NCBI GenBank assembly: GCA_000372225.1
Contig: AQTY01000025.1
Coordinates: 1-28,632, forward strand
Reading direction: 5' to 3'
Length of the DNA: 28,632 bases
Origin: Candidatus Nitromaritima sp. SCGC AAA288-L16
GTDB lineage: Bacteria; Nitrospinota; Nitrospinia; Nitrospinales; VA-1
Shown here piece after piece: positions 1-7,641 of this stretch. The notes under the pieces were generated by a model that saw only the letters and a list, made by a program, of their open reading frames with translations, ran no database searches and was not told the origin of the DNA. Both the position numbers and the translations under genes were made by a program. The stretch's first letter is position 1, and the number at the start of each line of letters is the position of its first letter.

Positions 1-684
1 GTTGATGTTTCTCCTGTCAGTGTTGCAGAAATATCTGAAAGTTTGCGAAAAAGATATGTTAGTCAGAATGGAGTGTATTTGATTACTGTATACCCCAGCG
101 TGGACATATGGGATATTGCCCAGAGGGAGGAGTTTGTGGGGCAGTTGAGGCAGGTTGATTCCGGTGTTACAGGGAACGCTATACACATGTTTGAATCAAC
201 CCGTTTAATGAGGGATGGATACTTTCAGGGGGGAGTTTACGCGATGGTCGCTATCTTTACATACATTCTTGTGTCCTTCGGAAATATTCGTGCCACGCTA
301 ATCGTTTTGCTTCCGGTTGTAGCAGGATCAATGTGGACGGTTGGAGTCATGGACTTGGCAGGAATTTCATTTAACCTTGCTAATCTGGTTATTCTGCCAT
401 TGATCATTGGAATAGGGGTTGTCAATGGTGTGCATCTAGTTCACCGTTACCGAGAGGAAACAGACAAAAACGTAAATGTTTTATCAAGAAGTACAGGACA
501 AGGAGTGGTCCTTAGTTCACTTACAACAATGATTGGATTTGGTAGTCTGATGGTTGCCGACTATCAGGGTGTCTATAGCCTAGGGCTTGTTTTAACCTTG
601 GGTGTTGGTTGTTGTCTTGTGGCCAGTATTACAGTATTACCTGCCATGTTGAAACTCTGCGCTGTTAAAGGTTGGGAACTATAA
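1..684 (+). CDS. MMPL/RND-family transporter, C-terminal part (5' end outside window)
   Basis: The reading frame is open from base 1, so the gene starts upstream; about 227 residues are visible. A short periplasmic stretch containing VYPSVDIWD is followed by hydrophobic helices at about bases 225-285, 290-345, 370-430, 505-560 and 570-650. The segment IGIGVVNGVHLVHRYRE between helices matches the conserved loop of MMPL/RND exporters, where HpnN-like hopanoid transporters have a similar IGVDNGxHxxHR sequence. These proteins sit in the inner membrane and use the proton gradient to move lipids or hydrophobic molecules. The HpnN-like subgroup is my inference from the loop and the VYP motif; no hopanoid genes are visible. 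The gene ends 28 bp before a convergent gene with no clear terminator between them. Confidence 0.85.
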   Translation, partial: VDVSPVSVAEISESLRKRYVSQNGVYLITVYPSVDIWDIAQREEFVGQLRQVDSGVTGNAIHMFESTRLMRDGYFQGGVYAMVAIFTYILVSFGNIRATLIVLLPVVAGSMWTVGVMDLAGISFNLANLVILPLIIGIGVVNGVHLVHRYREETDKNVNVLSRSTGQGVVLSSLTTMIGFGSLMVADYQGVYSLGLVLTLGVGCCLVASITVLPAMLKLCAVKGWEL

Positions 685-712
685 TTTTCAATTAAACATT
701 TTAAATCAGAGT

Positions 713-2767
713 TTAGCGAGGACTCGCAGCGATATTACCGCCGTCAACGATAACGACACTACCCGTTGTTTTTTCAGCCAGTGCGGTATCAAAAAATCCT
801 TTAGCGACGTCGGTGTCGAATACTTCTGTTTCAAGTAGGTTACTCTTGAAGTATTCGTCAGGGGTCAAACCGCGGGCGGTCGACCGTTCGGCGAGCACTT
901 CCTTGGTGAAAAGCTTAGTGCGGATACGATCTGCATTGACTGCATTCGAACGAATACCATCTTTGCCATAATCGATGGCGTATTGCTTCATCAAGGCGAT
1001 TACTCCTGCTTTTGGCAGAGCATAGGGGCCAAAATCCTTTCCGGGGTTAAATGCCGCCTTGGATGCGTTGAACATTAAAACACCGCCTGTATTCTGCATT
1101 TGGAACAGTTGAACTGCCTGAGATGCCAGTGTCTGGTGAGAGAAGAAATTCAACTCGAAGCTTTTTCGCAAAGTCGCAGAATCCACTTCGCCTATTTTGC
1201 CTCTGATTGCATTACCAGCATTGGAGATTAAGATATCAATTCCCCCGAATGTTTTTGTTAGATATTCAAAAGATTTTTTCACTTCTTTTTCCGCTGTAAC
1301 GTCTACTACGTGAAACGCGATTCCGGTTTTAAATTGTTTGCGCAGTTTTTCTACCTCACAAATCAAGGTTTCTTTATCTAGATCAACCAGAAAAAGGCTA
1401 GCACCATTTTTTGCAAACAATTTCGCAGTAGCTAGGCCAATCCCCGATGCTGCTCCCGTGATATAAACTATTTTTCCTTGCGCCGTAGCGGGTTTGTTTT
1501 TGCCTAACTTTGCTTGCTCTAAAGACCAGTACTCCATATCAAACAGGTCGTTATCTTTTAGTGGTGAGAATTGGCCTATGTTGAATGATTTTCTGATAAT
1601 GCCGATTGTATGTTGGTAAATATCTGCAGCGATTTCTGTTTCTTTGACCGACTTTCCAATGGTGACTAATCCAAGGCCGGCGACTAGTATAATTCGTGGC
1701 AGAGGATCAAGTTCTTTTTTGTCGACTCCTTTACTTTGAATATTTGTTTTAAAATATTTATGATAATTGTTTTTATACTTTTCGAGAGCGCTAGAAATTT
1801 CTTTCCGGAGTTTTTCCGAGTTATTTAAATGCTTAGGGTTTAGTAGAAGAGGTTTTTGTTTGGTGCGAATTACATGATCCGGTGTTGCGGTCCCAATTTG
1901 TGACCAGTCTTCGCACTCTAGACTTGAGGCAAAAGCACAGGCAGCGGGATCTTCCCTGTAGTGGACTAACCAGTTTTGGCCCGTTTCTTTTGAGAATAAT
2001 CCACGTAAACAAGGGCCAATCGATGTGAGTATCCCTTCGTCACTAGAAATTTTTGCATTGATAGGCGATAGTTTTTTTTCATCATGACTGGCTATAAAAT
2101 CCTCGGCTTGTTGTATTGCCTCTATGTGACGGTCGTAACTTTCTTTTGCTGTGTTCCCAAAAGTGAACAGCCCGTGATTTATCAGTACCAGGCCTTTGAC
2201 ATTAGGGTTTGTTTCATAAGCTTTTGCGGCTGCTTTAGCTAAATCAAATCCGGGCATGATATAAGGAACGATTCCCATCGTTTCTCCGTAAATATTTTCA
2301 CAAAGTGATTTAGCATTTGGTTGATTGGCAATCACTAAAATGGAGTCTGCGTGGGAATGGTCTATAAACTTGTGAGGTAAAAAAGCGTGTAATAAAGTTT
2401 CGACAGATGGATTTGGGGATGTAGCGTCGAGTAGGTGGGTTCTTTGCTCGTTAACCATATCTTCGTCACTAAGACGGTCCAAGTTTCTTAGTTTGATCAG
2501 ATGGTCCAGTTGTACTCCAGGAAGGCCAGGTGGTTCCAATGTATCGAGATCCCATCCACTTCCTTTAACGTAAAGAACGTTAATCTCTTCGCCAACGGCA
2601 TTTGTGGTAACGGATTTTACAGAAGTGTTACCGCCACCATGGAGTACTAAACTGGAGTCAGCTCCTATCAGTCTAGAGGTATATACTCTTAGGGCAATAT
2701 CTTTTGATACACTCTTGTATTGTTCTATTGCTGCCTTGGACTTAGATTCATTCCAACGATTTTGCAT
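713..2767 (-). CDS. Bifunctional class II aldolase / short-chain dehydrogenase
   Basis: This is a two-domain fusion of 684 residues. Residues ~20-400 form a class II (RhaD/AraD-type) aldolase with the zinc-ligand pattern HSH at 137-139 and a further His at 198 in NHGLFTFG. Residues ~432-680 form an SDR with the nucleotide loop TGAASGIG (437-444), NAG (516-518), Ser569 and the YxxxK pair Tyr582/Lys586. Known relatives couple cleavage of rhamnulose-1-phosphate or a similar sugar phosphate to oxidation of the lactaldehyde produced. The true substrate cannot be read from the sequence, and no sugar kinase or isomerase lies nearby. I chose the ATG at 2767 because GGGGA lies about 6 bases upstream; an ATG at 2803 is also in frame. 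The gene is transcribed alone, divergent from purS. Confidence 0.88.
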   Translation of the reverse strand: MQNRWNESKSKAAIEQYKSVSKDIALRVYTSRLIGADSSLVLHGGGNTSVKSVTTNAVGEEINVLYVKGSGWDLDTLEPPGLPGVQLDHLIKLRNLDRLSDEDMVNEQRTHLLDATSPNPSVETLLHAFLPHKFIDHSHADSILVIANQPNAKSLCENIYGETMGIVPYIMPGFDLAKAAAKAYETNPNVKGLVLINHGLFTFGNTAKESYDRHIEAIQQAEDFIASHDEKKLSPINAKISSDEGILTSIGPCLRGLFSKETGQNWLVHYREDPAACAFASSLECEDWSQIGTATPDHVIRTKQKPLLLNPKHLNNSEKLRKEISSALEKYKNNYHKYFKTNIQSKGVDKKELDPLPRIILVAGLGLVTIGKSVKETEIAADIYQHTIGIIRKSFNIGQFSPLKDNDLFDMEYWSLEQAKLGKNKPATAQGKIVYITGAASGIGLATAKLFAKNGASLFLVDLDKETLICEVEKLRKQFKTGIAFHVVDVTAEKEVKKSFEYLTKTFGGIDILISNAGNAIRGKIGEVDSATLRKSFELNFFSHQTLASQAVQLFQMQNTGGVLMFNASKAAFNPGKDFGPYALPKAGVIALMKQYAIDYGKDGIRSNAVNADRIRTKLFTKEVLAERSTARGLTPDEYFKSNLLETEVFDTDVAKGFFDTALAEKTTGSVVIVDGGNIAASPR

Positions 2768-2916
2768 ACGTTTTCCCCAGCATAAATTTGAAAACCAAAG
2801 CAAAAAATATAGCGGTTGCTAAGGTTGGATTCAAGAAAATTCACTCGGTAGATAAAATTATCAGTTGTTAAAGATGGGTTTTACAGTTTTTATAGGCACT
2901 ATTTTTTTAAAAGCAT

Positions 2917-2945
2917 TTGTGAAAAGGGTTGAGTTTTGTGATAAT
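2917..2945 (+). promoter_or_regulatory. Candidate promoter of the purSQLF operon
   Basis: A -35-like TTGTGA (2917-2922) is 17 bp from a -10-like GATAAT (2940-2945), which is preceded by TGT as in an extended -10. A start about 7 bases downstream would leave only ~5 nt before the purS ATG at 2957, and no Shine-Dalgarno is visible there. The spacing is seen directly; its use as a promoter is inferred. Confidence 0.5.
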
Positions 2946-2956
2946 CTCACCCCAAA

Positions 2957-3205
2957 ATGATAGCTAAAATTCACATCACATTCAAAAATGGTGTTTTAGA
3001 TCCTCAGGGCAAGGCTGTGCACCACGCCCTAAAAGATCTGGGGTATAATGAGGTGTCTGAGATCCAAATGGGAAAATACTTGAAATTGAAGATGGATGGA
3101 GTTTCTAGAGAAGAAGCAGAAAATAGAGTCACAGAGATGTGCGAGAAGCTCTTTGCCAATACAGTTATCGAATCCTACCGATTCACTTTAGAAACAGCGA
3201 AGTGA
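2957..3205 (+). CDS. purS: Phosphoribosylformylglycinamidine synthase, PurS subunit
   Basis: This 82-residue protein is the usual size for PurS, the small dimeric subunit that bridges PurQ and PurL in the three-component FGAM synthetase. The complex uses glutamine and ATP to convert FGAR to FGAM in step four of purine synthesis in the cytoplasm. The opening IHITFKNGVLDPQGKAVHHAL and the ending with NTVIESYRF are typical of the family. It is the first gene of purS-purQ-purL-purF on the plus strand, with a 68-bp gap before purQ. The ATG follows a C-rich sequence with no ribosome-binding site, so translation may be nearly leaderless. Its presence agrees with the short 743-residue PurL downstream. 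Confidence 0.95.
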   Translation: MIAKIHITFKNGVLDPQGKAVHHALKDLGYNEVSEIQMGKYLKLKMDGVSREEAENRVTEMCEKLFANTVIESYRFTLETAK

Positions 3206-3223
3206 TTATTTTTTGTATGTTTC

Positions 3224-3249
3224 AGGAAACAAACTTTATTTAGGTTCCT
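3224..3249 (+). other. Weak hairpin in the purS-purQ gap
   Basis: AGGAAAC (3224-3230) and GGTTCCT (3243-3249) can pair with one mismatch around a 12-nt loop, followed by a T-rich stretch (TTTACTTTTT). It could act as a leaky terminator or a processing site that alters the purS to purQ ratio. The stem is short and AT-rich, so this is a weak call. Confidence 0.22.
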
Positions 3250-3273
3250 TTACTTTTTCCTAAAGATTAAACT

Positions 3274-3981
3274 ATGAAGTGTGGCGTTGTCGTTTTTCCT
3301 GGTTCCAATTGCGATCACGATTGTTTTCATATCCTTAAGCACGTTTTTAAGATAGATACTGAATGGATATGGCACAAAGGTGATGTAGACCTTTCACGAT
3401 TTGATCTCGTCGTCTTGCCTGGAGGGTATTCGTATGGCGATTATCTGCGAGCGGGGGCCATCGCGAAATTTTCTAGCGTCATGAAAGAAGTGGTACGATT
3501 TGCTAATTCTGGAAGAATGGTTCTTGGGATTTGTAATGGCTTTCAAGTTCTTGTTGAGTCTGGGCTTCTTCCAGGTGCTCTTATTCAAAATCATACGCAG
3601 AAGTTTGTTTGTAAGACAGTGTCTATTCGAGTGGAAAACGTTTCCACTCCATTCAGTTGCGAATGCGTGGGAAAGACAGTATTGGATATTCCCATTGCTC
3701 ATCATCAAGGAAACTATTTCATCGACTCTGACGGATTACACCAACTAGTAGACAATCAGCAGATTGTGTTTCGTTATAGTGGTCCCGAAGGAGAGGTGAT
3801 AGATCAATATAATCCGAATGGTTCGGTTGACAATATTGCAGGCATAGTAAATGAAGATAAGAATGTAATGGGTTTAATGCCACATCCTGAACGTTGCGCT
3901 GATCCAGCTTGGCCCAATCTTGATGGGCAGCTCATTTTTAAATCCATAATCTACTCTCTGCAACATGGGGTTTTGCTGTGA
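3274..3981 (+). CDS. purQ: Phosphoribosylformylglycinamidine synthase, PurQ glutaminase subunit
   Basis: This is a class I glutamine amidotransferase of 235 residues. It releases ammonia from glutamine for PurL. The nucleophile Cys87 lies in GICNGFQ, and the other two triad residues are His204 and Glu206 in MPHPERCADP. The N-terminal VVVFPGSNCDHD and the LPGGYSYGDYLRAGA segment are PurQ signatures. The stop overlaps the GTG start of purL by four bases (GTGA), which suggests translational coupling and equal synthesis of the two subunits. No clear Shine-Dalgarno precedes the ATG. Confidence 0.96.
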   Translation: MKCGVVVFPGSNCDHDCFHILKHVFKIDTEWIWHKGDVDLSRFDLVVLPGGYSYGDYLRAGAIAKFSSVMKEVVRFANSGRMVLGICNGFQVLVESGLLPGALIQNHTQKFVCKTVSIRVENVSTPFSCECVGKTVLDIPIAHHQGNYFIDSDGLHQLVDNQQIVFRYSGPEGEVIDQYNPNGSVDNIAGIVNEDKNVMGLMPHPERCADPAWPNLDGQLIFKSIIYSLQHGVLL

Positions 3982-6209
3982 AAAATAGCAACTCTATTAC
4001 CATTACTCCAGATATAGTGCGCCAGCATGGCCTGACTCTTGAGGAATTTAGTCGTATTGAGGATCTTCTTGGCCGAGAGCCTAATTTTACTGAGTTGGGG
4101 ATATTTTCTGTTATGTGGAGTGAACACTGCAGCTATAAAAGTTCGCGTTATTATCTAAAGAAACTCCCAACCACTGGCCCACGTGTGTTGCAGGGGCCAG
4201 GAGAAAACGCGGGGGTAGTCGATATCGGGGATGGAGTTGCAGCGGTATTTAAGATTGAAAGCCATAACCACCCTTCTTTTATTGAACCGCGTCAAGGAGC
4301 TGCCACAGGGGTAGGGGGAATTTTGCGTGATATTTTTACTATGGGAGCGCGTCCCATTGCGTTGATGAATTCTCTACGATTCGGGGCTTCCGATCATTCA
4401 CGTACCCGGTTTTTAGTCAACGGAGTTGTTGACGGGATTTCTAATTATGGTAATTGCACTGGGGTTCCTACTGTTGGTGGAGAAATTTATTTTGACCCTT
4501 GTTACAATGGAAATATCTTGGTTAATGTTTTTTGCCTTGGGTTGATTCCGTCGGACAAGATTTTTTTGGGCAATGCTTCTGGAGTTGGTAATCCGGTTAT
4601 TTACTTTGGTTCTAAGACGGGACGCGATGGTATTCATGGTGCAAGTATGGCTTCTTCAGAGTTTGACGAATCCTCTGAAGAAAAAAGACCTACCGTTCAG
4701 GTGGGTGACCCGTTTGCAGAAAAACTTTTAATTGAAGCTTGCCTTGAGCTTATGAAGGAAGATTGGGTCGTTGGGATCCAAGATATGGGAGCAGCAGGGC
4801 TTACCTGCTCTACATTTGAAATGGCAGGTCGTGCTGGTACCGGCATTGACCTTGAACTCTCGAAAGTGCCTATGCGGGAGGCGGGCATGACTCCCTATGA
4901 AACTCTGTTATCAGAATCGCAAGAGCGAATGCTTGTGGTTGTTAGCAAAGGGATGGAACAGAATGCTTTGGCTCTGTTTGACAAGTGGGATCTTGACGCG
5001 GCGGTTGTTGGAGAAGTGACGGATACACCAATGGTTCGTATTTTTGATAATGGAAATCCAGTGGTTAATTTACCTGTTGAACTAGTTGTTGATGGAGCGT
5101 TGGATCTAAAACGCCCAACTAAAAAACCTGAATATCTCAAAGAAGTTGACCACGTTAATCTTGGGTTCATTTCAGAGCCAGCGCGCGGTGAAGAAATTTT
5201 AAAGAAGCTTCTCTCATCGCCAAACATAGCAAATAAACACTGGGTCTATGAGCAATATGATCATATGGTGAGACTCAATACGTTAGGTTTGCCGGGTTCT
5301 GATGCTGCTGTACTTAGAGTAAAAGGGTCACAGAAAGCCTTGGCGTTGTCGGTTGATTGCAATAGTAGGTATTGTTACCTAGATCCATTTCATGGCGCGC
5401 AAATAGCGGTGGCAGAGTGCGTTCGTAATATCGCATGTTCTGGCGGTGATCCGATCGGATTGACAAATTGTCTTAATTTTGGGAACCCGGAAAATCCAGA
5501 AATTATGTGGCAGTTTGAACAAGCGGTTTCGGGTATGGGGGAAGCTTGTAAGTTTTTTGATATTCCAGTAGTTAGTGGAAATGTTAGTCTTTATAATGAG
5601 ACTTCGGGAGAAGCAATCTACCCTACACCTACTGTAGCCGTGGTTGGGTTACTGGAAGACCGCTCTTTCCATACTACTCAGTGGTTTAAGGAAGATGGGG
5701 ACCTCATAGCTCTTATCGGTCTTACTATGGAGGAATTTGGTGGGAGTGAATACTTGAAAATTATGTGTGACCGCGTGGAGGGGAAGCCGCCACATTTGGA
5801 TCTTCGCTTGGCCCAATCTGTTAATAAATTATGTTTGGAATTGATTCGAGAAAAAATTTTAGCTTCAGCGCACGACTGCTCGGAAGGTGGTTTGGCAGTA
5901 GCATTAGCCGAATCCTGTATGAGCCACCCTCGAGCCCCAAAGGGAGCGACTCTTGGTATTGACTCTACGGTTAGAAATGACGCCTTTCTTTTTGGTGAGT
6001 CTCAATCACGTATTCTGATTTCTTTTTCAGCAAAGAACAGGTTGGAGGTGGAGGCAAAAGCAAAGGCTATGGAGGTACCTTTTGCAGTCATAGGAAAGGT
6101 GGGAGGCGACTCTTTGATTGTGAACATTAATGGGAAAGAATTTATTCGTGAAGAGGTTTCGCATTTAAAACAACTTTGGTTTGGAGCCTTAGAAACATAT
6201 GTTGGATAA
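3978..6209 (+). CDS. purL: Phosphoribosylformylglycinamidine synthase, PurL synthetase subunit
   Basis: At 743 residues this is the small PurL type that works with separate PurS and PurQ, not the ~1300-residue fused form. It carries the ATP-dependent amidination of FGAR. The N-terminal MWSEHCSYKSS (His50) and the region with KIESHNHPSF and GAATGVGGI are conserved PurL elements of the PurM-like fold. A second PurM-like half begins around residue 430. The GTG start overlaps the purQ stop, and the 3' end overlaps purF by 11 bases, so the three genes are tightly coupled. No frameshift or missing motif is apparent. Confidence 0.97.
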   Translation: MKNSNSITITPDIVRQHGLTLEEFSRIEDLLGREPNFTELGIFSVMWSEHCSYKSSRYYLKKLPTTGPRVLQGPGENAGVVDIGDGVAAVFKIESHNHPSFIEPRQGAATGVGGILRDIFTMGARPIALMNSLRFGASDHSRTRFLVNGVVDGISNYGNCTGVPTVGGEIYFDPCYNGNILVNVFCLGLIPSDKIFLGNASGVGNPVIYFGSKTGRDGIHGASMASSEFDESSEEKRPTVQVGDPFAEKLLIEACLELMKEDWVVGIQDMGAAGLTCSTFEMAGRAGTGIDLELSKVPMREAGMTPYETLLSESQERMLVVVSKGMEQNALALFDKWDLDAAVVGEVTDTPMVRIFDNGNPVVNLPVELVVDGALDLKRPTKKPEYLKEVDHVNLGFISEPARGEEILKKLLSSPNIANKHWVYEQYDHMVRLNTLGLPGSDAAVLRVKGSQKALALSVDCNSRYCYLDPFHGAQIAVAECVRNIACSGGDPIGLTNCLNFGNPENPEIMWQFEQAVSGMGEACKFFDIPVVSGNVSLYNETSGEAIYPTPTVAVVGLLEDRSFHTTQWFKEDGDLIALIGLTMEEFGGSEYLKIMCDRVEGKPPHLDLRLAQSVNKLCLELIREKILASAHDCSEGGLAVALAESCMSHPRAPKGATLGIDSTVRNDAFLFGESQSRILISFSAKNRLEVEAKAKAMEVPFAVIGKVGGDSLIVNINGKEFIREEVSHLKQLWFGALETYVG

Positions 6210-7596
6210 GTTCCACGATGAATGTGGTGTGGTGGGTGTTTACGGCCACTTAGATGCTGCTAATCTTGCTTATTTGGGTCTTTATGCTCTTCAACATCGA
6301 GGCCAAGAAAGTGCAGGTATTGTCGCTTCCAATAATGGGAGCATGCATCTAGAGGTGGGAATGGGTTTGGTTGCAGATATTTTTAGCGATATTCGTCTTA
6401 AAAAACTTCCTGGTAATATCGCAATAGGACACAATCGATATTCAACGACAGGGAGCAGCAGGATAAAAAATGCTCAACCTTGCCTTATAGAATATGCGGG
6501 CGGAACCATGGCGATGGGACACAATGGGAACTTGGTTAATGCCTCAGAAATTCGGAATGAATTAGGGGCCGCAGGAGCAATTTTTCAGTCCACGAATGAT
6601 AGCGAAGTGATTGTTCATCTAATGGCACAATCGGGGCGTAATTCATTTGTTGATCGTGCGGTGGCGGCACTCTCACAAGTTAAAGGCGCTTATTCAATCG
6701 TACTGATGAGCGAGAATGAACTAATCGCTGCACGCGATCCGCAGGGATTTCGGCCCTTGTGTTTAGGTAAGCTTGACGGGGCTTATATCGTGGCCTCTGA
6801 ATCTTGTGTGATGGATCTTTTGGAGGCAGAGTTTATTCGTGAGATTGAACCAGGTGAATTAATTCTCATTAATCAATTCGGGATAAAATCGTTTTACCCC
6901 TTTCCGAAAACCGCCACCAAACAATGTGTTTTTGAGCACATATATTTCTCAAGACCAGACAGCTATTTGTTTGGTCGGTCGGTTTACTCTGTGCGCAAGC
7001 TCATGGGCAGAGTTTTAGCAGGGGAGAAACCGGTGGAGGCAGATGTGGTGGTTCCTGTCCCCGATTCGGGGGTAATTTCTGCAATGGGTTATTCTGAAGC
7101 GTCTGAAATTCCCTTTCAAATGGGATTGATCCGTAACCATTACGTCGGGCGAACTTTTATTGAGCCTCAATCTCAGATTCGTAATTTTGGCGTAAAAATC
7201 AAATTGAATGCTGTGAAACCTGTCATAAAGGGCAAACGAGTAATTATTATCGATGATTCTATTGTGCGAGGAACAACGAGCAAAAAAATCGTTAGGATGC
7301 TACGCGAGGTAGGTGCCAAGGAAGTTCATGTCCGAATAAGTTCGCCACCTACCACACACTCATGCTTTTATGGAATTGACACACCCACCAAAGGCGAGCT
7401 AATTGCTTCTAATATGGATATTGATCAAACCTGTGAATATCTCGGTGCTGATTCGCTACATTACATAACGTTAGAAAAGATGCTTGAGATCTTTGGTGAG
7501 CAAAAAAATGATTTTTGCGCTGCCTGTTTTGATGGTCGCTATCCTGTTGATGTGACGGGTTCAGATGGAAGTACCAAACAATTAGGTCTATTCTAG
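6199..7596 (+). CDS. purF: Amidophosphoribosyltransferase, Fe-S (Bacillus) type
   Basis: This 465-residue enzyme catalyses the first committed step of purine synthesis, PRPP plus glutamine to phosphoribosylamine. The sequence MLDKFHDECGVVG places the catalytic Cys at residue 9 behind a short propeptide that must be removed. The PRPP-binding loop VIIIDDSIVRGTTSKK lies near 348-363. Cys243, Cys389, Cys440 and Cys443 fall in the contexts (KQCVFEH, HSCFYGID, CAAC) that bind the oxygen-sensitive [4Fe-4S] cluster in B. subtilis PurF, so this should be the cluster-containing type. Its start lies inside the purL end. It is the last gene of the operon and converges on the UPF0182 gene. Confidence 0.96.
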   Translation: MLDKFHDECGVVGVYGHLDAANLAYLGLYALQHRGQESAGIVASNNGSMHLEVGMGLVADIFSDIRLKKLPGNIAIGHNRYSTTGSSRIKNAQPCLIEYAGGTMAMGHNGNLVNASEIRNELGAAGAIFQSTNDSEVIVHLMAQSGRNSFVDRAVAALSQVKGAYSIVLMSENELIAARDPQGFRPLCLGKLDGAYIVASESCVMDLLEAEFIREIEPGELILINQFGIKSFYPFPKTATKQCVFEHIYFSRPDSYLFGRSVYSVRKLMGRVLAGEKPVEADVVVPVPDSGVISAMGYSEASEIPFQMGLIRNHYVGRTFIEPQSQIRNFGVKIKLNAVKPVIKGKRVIIIDDSIVRGTTSKKIVRMLREVGAKEVHVRISSPPTTHSCFYGIDTPTKGELIASNMDIDQTCEYLGADSLHYITLEKMLEIFGEQKNDFCAACFDGRYPVDVTGSDGSTKQLGLF

Positions 7597-7641
7597 GGCC
7601 TTACATTTAAAACAGTAATTACGTTTAAAATTGCTGATAGT

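Noticed and set aside
3394..3748. ORFs on both strands within purQ
   Set aside because: They overlap the catalytic Cys and conserved segments of purQ in other frames; the purQ frame is clearly the coding one.
7597..7641. TTTAAA repeats between purF and the UPF0182 gene as a bidirectional terminator
   Set aside because: The arms do not form a G/C-containing stem; it is too weak to call.
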